Assembly: GCA_013396995.1 (NCBI GenBank)
Contig: VWZP01010715.1
Location: forward strand, 62,001-126,000
Length of the DNA: 64,000 nt
Reading direction: 5' to 3'
DNA from: Dicaeum eximium
Lineage: Eukaryota; Chordata; Aves; Passeriformes; Dicaeidae
The notes below the pieces were generated by a model. That model was not told the DNA's origin, made no database searches, and worked only from the letters and a program-made list of their open reading frames with translations. Made by a program: the position numbers and the translations under genes. Below are positions 40,479 through 50,850 of the stretch, in pieces; position 1 is the stretch's first letter, and each line of letters starts with the position of its first letter.

Positions 40479-40520
40479 GCACGTGGTGGAATCCACTGGC
40501 CAAGCCCCTCCGCAGTGACA
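40479..40520 (+). other. Candidate 42-bp exon, unknown gene
   Basis: It has a very good acceptor (CCCATTGTTTCACTTTAG, ending 40478) and a good donor (GACA|GTAAGT at 40521). The segment is GC-rich with two CpGs in AT-rich surroundings. Two frames are open. If joined to the candidate at 38307-38363 in phase, the reading would end at TGA within this exon. The link is conjecture. Confidence 0.22.
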
Positions 40521-40971
40521 GTAAGTTTTTACTAAGATACATTTTCAGTTTAGGAATCACCTTGAAGAAACAGGTTTTTCTCTAAAACAAAAGCTTTAAA
40601 AACTCTTCTGAGCTCTTTTGTGACGGTATACAGGGGAAAAATATGGGTGTGGCTTCAGGTGATTGGAGGTTTTCCTTATTAAAACTTCATCTGAGGTTGA
40701 ATCTTTTTATAATCTTTATTTTTCCACTTGTGTCTCAGGTAGGAAAATTTCAAGGTGGAAAATTTTTGGAGAAGTCCATTAGTAACATGGACAATAAAGG
40801 TTTACTACACATCAGCATGAGAATGTGTTCTATTGCAAATTCAGTGAATGCTCTCTTTTAGGAATTTTTGGATACCATGACAACACCATTTCCATCTAGC
40901 AGGGACGAGCTTCCTTCCAACAAAAGTTGTAGTTTTATACACAGTTAAACTGCAGTAAATTACTTTGCTGT

Positions 40972-41150
40972 GAGGTGGTGAGACACTCAAAGAGGTTACC
41001 CTGTGAATACTCAATCCCTGGAAGCATTTGAGGTGAAGGTAGATGGGACCTTGAGTGACATGGTCTATTGAAAAATGTCCCTGGGCATGGAGTGAGTAGA
41101 CAAACTTTAAAGGCTCCTTCCAACTCAAACCATTCTATGATTTTGTGATT
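40972..41150 (+). mobile_element. CR1 LINE 3'-end fragment
   Basis: It begins GAGGTGGTGAGACACTC, passes through ATCCCTGGAAGCATTTGAGG and GACATGGTCTATTG, and ends CTCCTTCCAACTCAAACC followed by ATTCTATGATTTTGTGATT. This is the plus-strand CR1 3' terminus, 5'-truncated to about 180 bp and with small deletions. It encodes nothing intact. Confidence 0.95.
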
Positions 41151-41300
41151 TTCTGTTGAATTATTTCCACAGACATCAATAAAACTACATTCAGAATATG
41201 TGAAAACGTAGTTTTTTAAAATATTCCAGATTTGAGAATCTCATGAACTTTTGACATGTTAAAATAAGGCCGCAGTTTTAAGATAAATTGCCCCAAAAAT

Positions 41301-41357
41301 TGATTATAATTATATATGTTATATTATATTATATTATTTATATATTATAATTATATC
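41301..41357. repeat. AT-only cluster with (TTATA)n core
   Basis: An ATTATAATTAT phrase occurs on each side of a (TTATA)n-like core. The whole stretch is almost pure A/T and prone to melting or slippage. Confidence 0.8.
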
Positions 41358-42649
41358 TAACAAAACTTTTTTTCACATAGTGTTCTGTGATAGTTTTCAT
41401 GTACCAGAGTTTATGTTTTGATCTCAATAAAAAAATCCTGAGGCAGTCAAGTGTTACCTTCACTTGCTATTGAAAATTTTACTTCAGGAATCTGAAAATG
41501 GATTGTTTGTAGAGTATGTGTTAACATTTCAAGAGTCTTGCATAAATAAGAAATTTATTAATCAATTAATCATCACCCAAGGATGAATTAAAGGCAGTAA
41601 AATCAAATCACATTCTATAAGAAATTAATCTTGCATTTTTTCCTTCAAGAGAAAAAAAAAAATACTTGAGAGAAAACTATATGATATATTAAGAGAATTT
41701 TTGTGCCTGTTTTCCTATCCAGGAAATTTTCTCAGAACCCCTACAGAGACCTCAATGAAATTAGTGTAGGAGGACATGATGAGAAAACCTAGATCAACTT
41801 AAGAGTATGTTGCTTGGCCATCAGCTTTTTGTACTTTATATTTTCTAGCTTGAAAATATAGTCAAAGTCTGTTCTCTTAATACATTCATAATATAAATTT
41901 TCATGAAATTATTAATATTTAATTTAGGGGGTGGAAATGACAATTAAAGGAGATGTCTATATCTATATTTAACAGTAAGCCTATGCTAAACTCTGTGCTT
42001 ATCTATTCATCTCTATATTAACAATACAAACGTAAAATTCATGCAATGAACAAAAATCCAAGACAGATCACTGAATTTTCTGGGTTTTACACCATCTAAT
42101 TCACACATGTGAACTGATCTCAGTTGAACTTATGTAATTTAGGATCACATCAGAGATGAGAAGAAACTCAAGACAGGATTTTGTGGCTGGTTGGGATGTG
42201 GGGTTGGAATTGGGAGGGAGCAGTTTATGGATGTCAAGCGAAGGCAAACGTTATCGTTTCCACCACAGTTAAATAGAAAATAACTATCATGACTTTGGAA
42301 TACCTTTTGTCAATGTGTTTCTACTCTCCCTTACTCAAACTAATTAGATAAGATGGCTAAAAATCTACTAATGATTTTGACAACCCTGGCTTTGGAAGGT
42401 CCCATTCAAGACTGGATTTAATTGATCCTTCACAAAGGCGACTCTGTTTTTTTCAAATCAGACCACTCAGGTGTTTCCAGATGGACCCAGCATGTTGCAC
42501 AATCAAAATCACTGCTCACATCCTCAAAATCATGGTTAGAGGTGCCTAGACCTCATTAAGATCACGTTTATTATTCAGAAGCAGACACCTCATGCAATAG
42601 GTAATGTGAGTCCAACAGGTTTTTTCAGTAGTGCAGACTACTCTCAGAA

Positions 42650-42669
42650 CAGCAGCAGCAGCAGCAGCA
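42650..42669 (+). repeat. (CAG)n short microsatellite
   Basis: Between six and seven uninterrupted CAG units. There is no evidence that it is translated. Confidence 0.9.
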
Positions 42670-43601
42670 AAGCACTCTGCCCTTGGTGGCTGCATCTTAC
42701 AAAGTCATGGCAGATGAAAACCAGCAAAATGAATTCGTGTCTGATGGGTTGTTTTTGCCACGACAGCTGTGCTTTGAAGGTGGGCAAGCCAAGGAAGTCA
42801 AGTTTGGCTCACGCAGTGCTTGGCTCTGAATCAGCTCTGTGCCCATACATGTGAATGAGCCAAGCTAGCAGGAATATTTTGGCATTATCTTCTGGCTGTC
42901 ACGGTGACCTTATATATCACTTCACGCATTCTCCCTTTTGTATGTGTATAATCAGTTCCAATGGATCGACTAATGTTTTGGCATGAGTTTGCCTTGGCTC
43001 TGGCTTCAGATTTCCTGGCCTGTTTACACAAGTTCCATCCAGCATGCCTATAAAATTCATTAACATATATTTAAGAACAACTAATATACATTTTTATGTT
43101 CTAGAAAATGAGAAAAAGGATAAGGGATAAATCTGAATAAAAGATGTTGAAAATAAAATCAGCAATGAAATTAACAAAAGAACTTCCACTCTTTTCAATG
43201 TATCAAAAAATATCAACACAACACTTAAATTTTTTCTAGTTGCTCGGCTTAGCTATTACCCATGTGAATTGTACCGGGCTCTGTGTGTATTATACACATT
43301 CTTATATTTATATGTAGGGTGTGGGTATGACTGCTTGTCAAATTATTATGTAAGAATGAGGGGAAAAAATCATTGTCAGTAAGTTATCATCAAGGAGAGA
43401 GTGGAGTATAATAGTTTTCTTTCCCAACAGTGGAGGAAGTTTTTTCAATGTGTTATCCTTGGTCTCTACTCAGAAATTTTAGGCTATAGTTTCAGAACAT
43501 GTTCTGTTACATAAACTACATATTTTTACAGTGTAGTGGCATCAATAGCATTTCCTAATGTTGAATTAGTCTGGTGATTAACTTTTTGAATTTAGACATA
43601 T

Positions 43602-43606
43602 ATACA
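43602..43606. repeat. Left target-site duplication of solo LTR
   Basis: ATACA lies directly before the TG at 43607 and is identical to the 5 bp after the LTR. Confidence 0.85.
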
Positions 43607-44172
43607 TGTTCTGGTTTAACTCCAGATGGCAACTAAGTACAGCACAGCTGCTTGCTCACCACCACCCCCTGCATGGTGAGATGGGGAGGAGAATGAGAAA
43701 GACAAAACCTGTGCACTGAGAATAGAACAGTTAAATAATTGAAATAAAATTGAAGACGGAGATGAAGAAATAGAAGAAGAAGATTAATAAGGGTGATAAT
43801 AAAAAGAGAATGAGAAATAGCACCCAAGAGAAACAAGTTATGCACAATACAATTGTTCACCACCCAATGACAATGCCCAGTCCATACCCCAGCAGTGATT
43901 GCCTCCCTCCCAGCCAAGTCCCCCAGTATAAATACTGGGCATGGTGTTCTATGGCATGGTGGAATATTCCTCTGGGCCTTTTGAACCAGCTGTCCTGGCC
44001 CTGCTGCCTCCCAGCTTCTTGTGCAGCTGATCACTGACTGATGGTCAGCACCAGTTAGTAACAACTAAGCCATCAAAGCGTCATCAACATTATTCTCATG
44101 CTAAATCCAAAATACAGCACTGTACATGCTGCTAGGAGTAAAATTAACTGTATCCCAGATGAAACAAGGGCA
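43607..44172 (-). mobile_element. Solo LTR of an endogenous retrovirus with 5-bp target duplication
   Basis: This 566-bp segment begins TG and ends CA, flanked by a perfect 5-bp direct repeat (ATACA). Landmarks shared with the 22968-23565 LTR are CAACTAAG near the left end, ACACAGCTGCT/GCACAGCTGCT, the CAGCTGTCC block and GAAAATTAA/AAAATTAACT near the right end. The sense strand is judged to be minus from the family organisation. A TATAAATA lies at 43927-43934 (TATTTATA on the sense strand). A 5-bp duplication fits ERV-L-like elements. No internal retroviral genes remain, so it probably arose by recombination between two LTRs. Open frames across it (143 codons on the minus strand) are not genes. 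Confidence 0.93.
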
Positions 44173-44177
44173 ATACA
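44173..44177. repeat. Right target-site duplication of solo LTR
   Basis: ATACA follows the CA at 44171-44172 and is identical to the copy at 43602-43606. Confidence 0.85.
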
Positions 44178-45799
44178 GTATTGATTAGCATAGAGTAGTA
44201 AATGAGCCCCAAGATTTATCACTCTGCTATTACATGTACTGGTATAAACTGGTAAATATTCCAAATTATTTTTAAATCTCTGCAGAACTTCTGTTATCTG
44301 AGATTGATTTTTTCGGACACAAGATTTGAACTGGCACAACAAAGCAAGGATGCTTACAAATTGATGTAATTGCTGAAGCTGCTGCAATTACTTCACCTCT
44401 TTTCATTGTAGTAGCAGTTATTAACCAGAGTGAAGAAATGAACTTCACTGGATTAAACACAACACATAAACATATATAAAAATCTTTATTCCAAATAATA
44501 CTATCTGAATGAGGACATTATGCCTCAGAAAGTTGCATATTTATTACATTTGATATTTCACCTTAAGGTCTTAAAGAAGAACATGATTAATTGAAAACTA
44601 ATTAGGTACATTTATGAAGAGCTTTTATTCTAAAAAATGTCTTCTTCTGTTAAATGATAGAAATCGTTTTTCAGGTTGATGATGGGAAAATAGTAGTAAT
44701 AAAATAATCACAAAGAAGCTTATTTGTGTTACTGTGAACTATGTCTTAACTGAGGCTTGGAGGAAACATCTTTTGAGTTCAAATTCTGGGTCCATTTAGT
44801 GTCTCTTCACTCTGCCGAATTGTGATGAGGATATACACAGCAGGGGTTATATTGAGGTCACCAATTGATTTCATTTAGGATAATTCACTGTCAAATTGTG
44901 GCAACCTATACCGTGACCCTGAGATGGACTGAAACCAGTAAGCCAATGGCTAAGGAGAAAAATAAAATAAAGAACCTGTCCTTTCGCACTCTGTTGAGTG
45001 AAAAAGAATGGAAATAATCTAAATGAAAGTAAAATATCTCACTTTTTGAATAACTCAGAATCCTGAGAATGATCTTTCATTGTTTCAACTGGGATAGCTT
45101 ATCAGCCACTTTGACTCAGGGTTCATCTGGCTAGAGTACAGTTCAAGCAGAGAAAAGGGCATCTCCATAGTGGAATTAAGACCTTAGATATCTAAGCCAG
45201 TTGCTGAAACTTAGAAAAGATGACTCAAAGTCCAAATTAATGTTCTATGTATTGCTTAAAAAGATTTTAAAAACTAAGTTTTACAGAACTTATTTGAGAT
45301 TTATGACTCCCATTTGAGATAACTTGTGTCTCATAATTTGAGATAAATGAATAATCTATTAATTCTGTTCACTGAACATTTTTCCGTTTTATGCTCTTAA
45401 TATAATTTGCTGTACAAATGCATCATTTTTTTTATATTTAAAGGGAAAAACAGAAAATGGCTTTTTAGTTTTAAAATCTCCATTCACTGAATTTTCAATT
45501 TCTCACAAAAAAAAAAAAAAAAAGAAATTCCATTTAGAAACAGTGGAATTGGGAAACTGGGTTTTTTGTCCTGCAAATTCTATTCCTAAGTGTTATAAAC
45601 GAGTGGACTTCTGGATCCAGGCAGGATTTTCCAGCCTGGATGGCCCCATTTACAGCCTGGTAGATGTGGCTGATGTGGTTCCCTGTGTATTTATGAAAGG
45701 ACAGGAAGCTGCTTGCTACTTAACAAGGATATATTGGATGGTGAAAGCCTGAGCACGATGAAAATTATATGGCATAAGTGGTGGAGACTCTAGAGGAGC
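44178..45799. other. AT-rich spacer between two inverted LTRs
   Basis: No gene recognised. The 104- and 62-codon minus-strand open frames near 44073-44460 partly overlap the solo LTR and are unfamiliar. A run of 17 A lies at 45507-45523. Confidence 0.55.
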
Positions 45800-46337
45800 T
45801 GTCTGGAAGGAAGATAATTTTCTTCATAATAGCCTGTATGGCACTGTGCTTATTACTTGTGACTAAAACAGTGTTGCTAATACACCAGTGTGTTTGGTGT
45901 GATAGCTGTTTCTCACTACACCCCTTCAGCTGGGAGAAAGGCAACAGGCTGGGAGAGGACAGCTGGGACAGCTGACCCCAGCTGACCAAAGGGACCCACT
46001 GTATCCTGTGGTGTTGTGCTCACAGTGAAACCTCAGGGAAAGGAGGGAAAGGAGGAGTTATCAATTCTTGTTTATGGAGTTTGCCTTCCCAAGTAACCAT
46101 TACACAAGCTTTCCAGAAAGTGACTAAATATCTGCCTGCTGACAGGAGGTGGAGAATAAAGGACTTATTTTGCTTTGCTTGCACACAGAGCTTTGTTTCA
46201 CTTACTATGTTGCCTTTATCTTGATCCCTGAATTTTTCTCACTTTTGCCCTCCCTGGTCCAGCAGGGACCGTCAGGGGAATGAATGAATGAATGAATAGC
46301 TTTGTAGGTCTTAGCTACTGCCCATTTTTCTCCAGCA
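45800..46337 (+). mobile_element. Diverged endogenous retrovirus LTR
   Basis: It is in the opposite orientation to the solo LTR at 43607. Landmarks in order are AATTTTCTTCATAATAGCC near 45816, AAAACAGTGTTGCTAATACA, GACAGCTGACCCCAGCTGAC with CAAAGGGACC, CCTTCCCAAGTAACCATTAC, TTATTTTGCTTTGCTTGCAC, and TTTTCTCACTTTTGCCC. The order matches the family's LTR, but with several deletions. The ends are approximate and no matching target duplication was found. The 69-codon frame at 45543-45752 lies just outside it. Confidence 0.85.
46278..46297 (+). repeat. (GAAT)n short microsatellite in LTR
   Basis: Five GAAT units close to the right end of the diverged LTR, probably expanded from a GAGTGAGCGAGC-like sequence in the element. 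Confidence 0.85.
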
Positions 46338-49300
46338 CCTTTCTGCCTTAAGTATTTTGGTCCTGTAGGCTCGTGATTAAGGCTACAGGCTGAGACTGGC
46401 CTCAGAAAGTTTTCATAAGGTGAAGATTTTACATCTCTTCTAACCTAATCACCTGGGTTATTCTTTGTAGTCAATGAAAAGAGACAAGCACTTTGAAAAA
46501 CTGATTTATCCTGTCCTTAAATAGGTACATAACACATAGGTAGAAAGAAATGTACTTTGAAGGTGTCTCTTTTCATTGATCATGGAGAGAATGTAATTGA
46601 GACCTAAATTGGAGTATGCTTGCAACATGTAACCTAGAGGACATGAACCTAAGAGTGAATATACACTAAGGCTCAGTTCCTTCAAAAGGTTTAGACCCCA
46701 GTTATCTTCATATCAGTGAAGACAGAAAAGTACCTCAATACTTCCAAGAATTCAGGTTAAAGCCATTTTTGTCTATTTCCTTTGTTAATAGACAGTTCTT
46801 TCACCAAAGGTTCATGTTTGCTGACAGTTTTAAACGTTTATTCACTCCTGTATAGTATATGGGATTCTGAGCTTATGAAAATCTACATCTGAGTTACATT
46901 AAGTGAATCTTTTTGCTTTCTTTAAACTTTGTCTTTCAAACAAACTTTGTCCTCCACACACAAAAAAGGATTTGTGTAATTTTACTGTAATATGCTTATC
47001 CTTTCATACAGAACATCTTACACTACTTAGAATTGTACTGTGGCATACACTGCAAAGCAAAATACCTAATGCAAAAAGAGTTTAATGGATTGAGCAGAAA
47101 GAGATTACACAGATTAACAACTCAAGATGGAACAAAAGGGTGCTGGAAATTCAGTCAAAAATAATGAGTGCCCAAACTGGTTGATAAAGAACATTAAGAA
47201 AAATTTTCATCCTAAAAAATTAATGATGAGGAGAGAGAATTCCAAATCTCAGTCTCCCTGAACTCACCAGGAAAGATTACTCTTCCTTTCACTGATGAGA
47301 CAGAATTTTGTCAGCACACCAAAATCAAGTGTGACTTCTGTAATGGTGTAAATTTTACATTGGTAAATTGATTTTGCTGCACACAATTTTGTGATGATTA
47401 AAAACTAATGGGTAAAAGAAATAGGATGTAGCAGGCAAAAGAATATCAGAAAAGGGTGTTTAAAAGGCTACAGCAAGCTTTTCAGATGTTTTAAATAAAT
47501 TTGCACTAATATACACAAAGAACATCCCAAGTGCTTCTATGGAAGATTTATGAAATTTCAAAACACTGGGGAAGAAAAAAATGCCTGTTTCTGAGGTAAA
47601 AGAATAAATATAAAATTATTCACATTTCAGTTCTATTTCAATTTTTCATGTTAACCAAACTAATTCTAAAGTTAGAACCTTAAGAAAACATGTAGAAAAT
47701 AATGATCAGCATCAATTTTCTGTGAATATTTATGTCATAGAAATTTAATTTGTCTTTAAGCTAAACAACAGTAAGGAAGAATAAATAATGAAGATGCAGA
47801 AATCATACATGTAACTTGACCTAGGAAGAATTCTTTTGCTATGATGATGAATTTTTTATTATATTCTCTTAACCTAAACGCGGATACTGTGTTGCATCTG
47901 TCAAATGTATACTGTGGCCAAAAGAAAGAATCACTGCATTCTTCCTGCCCAACCACTACCTTAGAATGAAGCAAGGGAGATGGAACAGATACTAAGGGAA
48001 GTCTTCTGATAGCAAAAGGAGTTGAACATTGAAACAGATTCTGCAGCTGCAGAACATCCACTACCTGTTTTTAGCATTTTTATTCGGAAGGAGATATTAT
48101 ATTTATTAGGAAGGTAAAATAAACAAGGCTTAACATGGATAAGATCACAAACCTATGTCTGTGTGAGCTGTGCTTTTCTGCCTGTTACAGACAAACAGAA
48201 CACCCTAATTTTATTTATCTGTTTGAACAAATCTATTGTGTCTGATATTACGGCCCTGTGAAAATAACAGATAAAAAATTTTTACACCAGCACCTTTATT
48301 AACTATGTCAGGAATGTCTGTCCCTTCATTTAGGGCCATGAGTAATGAATTCATAAATGATATAAAGGAAAATTAAAATTATGGAAATATTCTGCAGAAT
48401 TTTTAAGGACAGAAAGCTCACAAACTACCCCTCTACCAGAGATATTAACTAATATACACATTTTTCAAAGTGAAAAGGTAACAAACAATAATTTCAGTGG
48501 TGGCATAAAGTGATTCTTCAGTGATTCATCAGTCAAACCTCAAATCAATAATAAGTTACTCTCTCAGCCTACTGAAGATCTGGCCATTTTTATTATAGTA
48601 TAGAAATAAATTACTAATATGTCCAGAAATTCAAGGCTAAGGAAAGAAATATTATCATTAAAAATCTATGAATGATCCATCACTACTTGTTTTTTTCTTC
48701 TTCTATTTACCAAATGTGGACTTGTGGAATTTAGAAAAGCAGATAAAAACTGCCTCAGAGGAACAAGGCAACAAGTAATGGGAAAGTAATTCAGAGGCAT
48801 AGGAGATGAATAACTGAAAGCAATGGTTTTTCTATATCTATACTAAACTATTTCCATAGTGGACAAAAATATGTATTAATGTAGTGATATGGGTTTTTTT
48901 ACTGAACGCACAAATGTGCTTGATATTTTACCATATTTTAAAAATTATATGCTTCACACTGTACTCTTGAATTCAGTTTAGCATAACTGCCTGCTGGAGC
49001 TTTATCTAACTTTTGCTTATGTCAGTGAAAAAGCTGCCTTTGGCATGAGTGAAGATTATAGCTTTACTGAAAGTTGGCTATATTTATGATTGACTTTTAT
49101 AATTTTTATGAAGTGATACAACTGTTAGATGTCACAGTCATTCTGTGTCTCATTTTGCATTGCAATCATATGAAAGGCATTTCAAGTTCCCTTCAAATTG
49201 AAAGGGTTTTGTTTTAGATAGTAACCAAAAATGCCCACCATCATCAGAATGTCCAAGTCCTTCCCTACCATACTTACACTAAAATAAACTAAATCTAGAA

Positions 49301-50504
49301 AAATTTCATCAATATAGTAAAAATTTTACATCTACTTAATTCCTAGTGTGTATAAGAAATTATTCCTATAAACTTTCTTGGTTTTATGCAAAACCAAAGA
49401 AATTTATGTAAATTGTATTTATATTAAGCCCTCAAAAAAGGAAATTGTTCTGTGAAAGTCTCTGATTTGATACATGAGATTCCTTATTTCCATCTGAATT
49501 TGTTTTGCACCCCTATTGTAAAAATAAAAGTTATATTTGCACATTGTCTGTGTACCAGCTAAGCAATTCAGCTCTTATTATGAAACATGGTGTATGTTTC
49601 CTGGAGTCTTAAACATGAATTACCTGTCTTGCAAATTTCCTAATTAGTTCAACCAATTTTCTTTCTGTCTCCAGGTAATATGAACCAGTGATCTGAATCT
49701 GATGTTGTTAACAAAATAGAGTGCTGAACAAATGTTTTAGGTCACAGTCTGTTTATAGCATTAGAAAGAGTGCCTTGTTTGTTCCCTAATTTATATATTT
49801 TGATTTATTTATTAATTTATCAGAACAAAAGAAAAAAAGGAAAATAAAAAGAAAGGATTCTTAGACCTTCATAATGATTCACATCTGTTTCAAAGTACCC
49901 ATTGATGCAGCTGTCAGCTTTCAAGGAATTGTTTATTTTAAATGCAAGATTTCAGTGTCAGAAAAAAGGCATTTCTAAAGTGTGATTCACAATTCTGTCT
50001 GACTTTCTACATGTCAGTATTATACCACAATTTTTAATCCCACAATTTTAGTTCACCCATGGTGATTTCTATTTAATTAAGTCTGAAAAAGTTTAATTTT
50101 TAAAAAATATCAGATTAACAGAACTTGATTTTATTAATCCATCCTGTCACATTTTGAAATACAGTGCATTACTTTGCATCTGTATTGTAGCTCATATTTG
50201 GTAGTGGAAAATTACCATAACAGAATTACTGACTGTAATGCAGAAGTAACCTGAGGAAGTTCTTATTGTGAGTATTTTAGTGGTATTGAGAAACTAATCC
50301 AAATACTTGTCAGGATGAAATTCATTCCCACCTTTAATTTTAGCAGTGAAAAAAAATTAATCACTGAGATACCTTAAGTAATCATTGTATTCAAACAGAC
50401 TATTCAAAATTTACCCCCAGTTGAAAATCCAGACTCTGTCTTAAATTATGTTTCAAGCAGCAAAATTTTAGGGTAATTCCCTCAGTTGACTCCGTTCCTT
50501 GGAG
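46338..50504. other. AT-rich non-coding interval
   Basis: No gene or repeat recognised over more than 4 kb. A 101-codon minus-strand open frame at 47756-48061 shows no known domain and is of chance length. Confidence 0.6.
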
Positions 50505-50850
50505 TCATTCTTTCAGGGGAGTGTAAAAGTTCAGACAGGGACATAGCCAGGGCAACTGACAAAAAACAGGAGCTTTTCTGTGCCATAATAGCCACACCTG
50601 GCAATAAAATAGGAGAGGGTATTGTTCCAAGGGAGGGATGTTCCAAAGTAGGCATTGCTCAGAGATTGTCTGGGCACAGGTCTGCTTGAGAGAGTGGTGA
50701 GTGGTTTCATTTCCCCAAGAATTAAGCTATTTTTTTCTTGATCCATGAGCCTTTCTCTCTTTTCTTTTTTTCTTTCTAATTCTCTCTGCTAACCCTCGAG
50801 AGGAGTGAGCAAATGGGCTGAGATCAACCCACCTCAAAGGGAAAAAGTAA
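50505..50850 (+). mobile_element. Highly diverged LTR-like segment
   Basis: Similarity to the other LTRs is in ordered short blocks: GGGACATAGCCAGGGCAACT with TGACAAA, CAATAAAATAGGAGAGGG, a GTGGTGAGTGGTTTCATTTC block, AGAATTAAGC in place of the ATTAAA signal, TCTTTCTAATTCTCTC, and GAGGAGTGAGCAAATGGGCT. The U3/R boundary region is shortened. Ends cannot be set precisely. A related but separate LTR subfamily is possible. Confidence 0.55.

Larger units (their letters stand above)
35920..40971. other. Non-coding interval with several small exon-like candidates
   Basis: Mostly AT-rich. The stretch from about 38270 to 38950 is richer in GC and carries a strong donor (CCCAG|GTAAGG at 38364) and a long, nearly open frame at 38669-38968. 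These and the 40479-40520 candidate are described separately. No known repeat is visible. A run of 11 A is at about 37879-37889. Confidence 0.4.
41151..43601. other. AT-rich non-coding interval
   Basis: Contains an AT-only repeat cluster and a short CAG tract, listed separately. The 82-codon open frame at 42606-42854 runs through the CAG tract and is not convincing as a gene. Confidence 0.55.

Noticed and set aside
42650..42669. CAG tract as a possible coding homopolymer (serine or glutamine run)
   Set aside because: The surrounding frame has no other sign of coding and no homologous context.
43633..44064. 143-codon minus-strand open frame
   Set aside because: It is inside the solo LTR, which in this family does not code for protein.
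45507..45523. 17-A run as the tail of a processed pseudogene
   Set aside because: The preceding sequence shows no coding remnant and no flanking target duplication was found.
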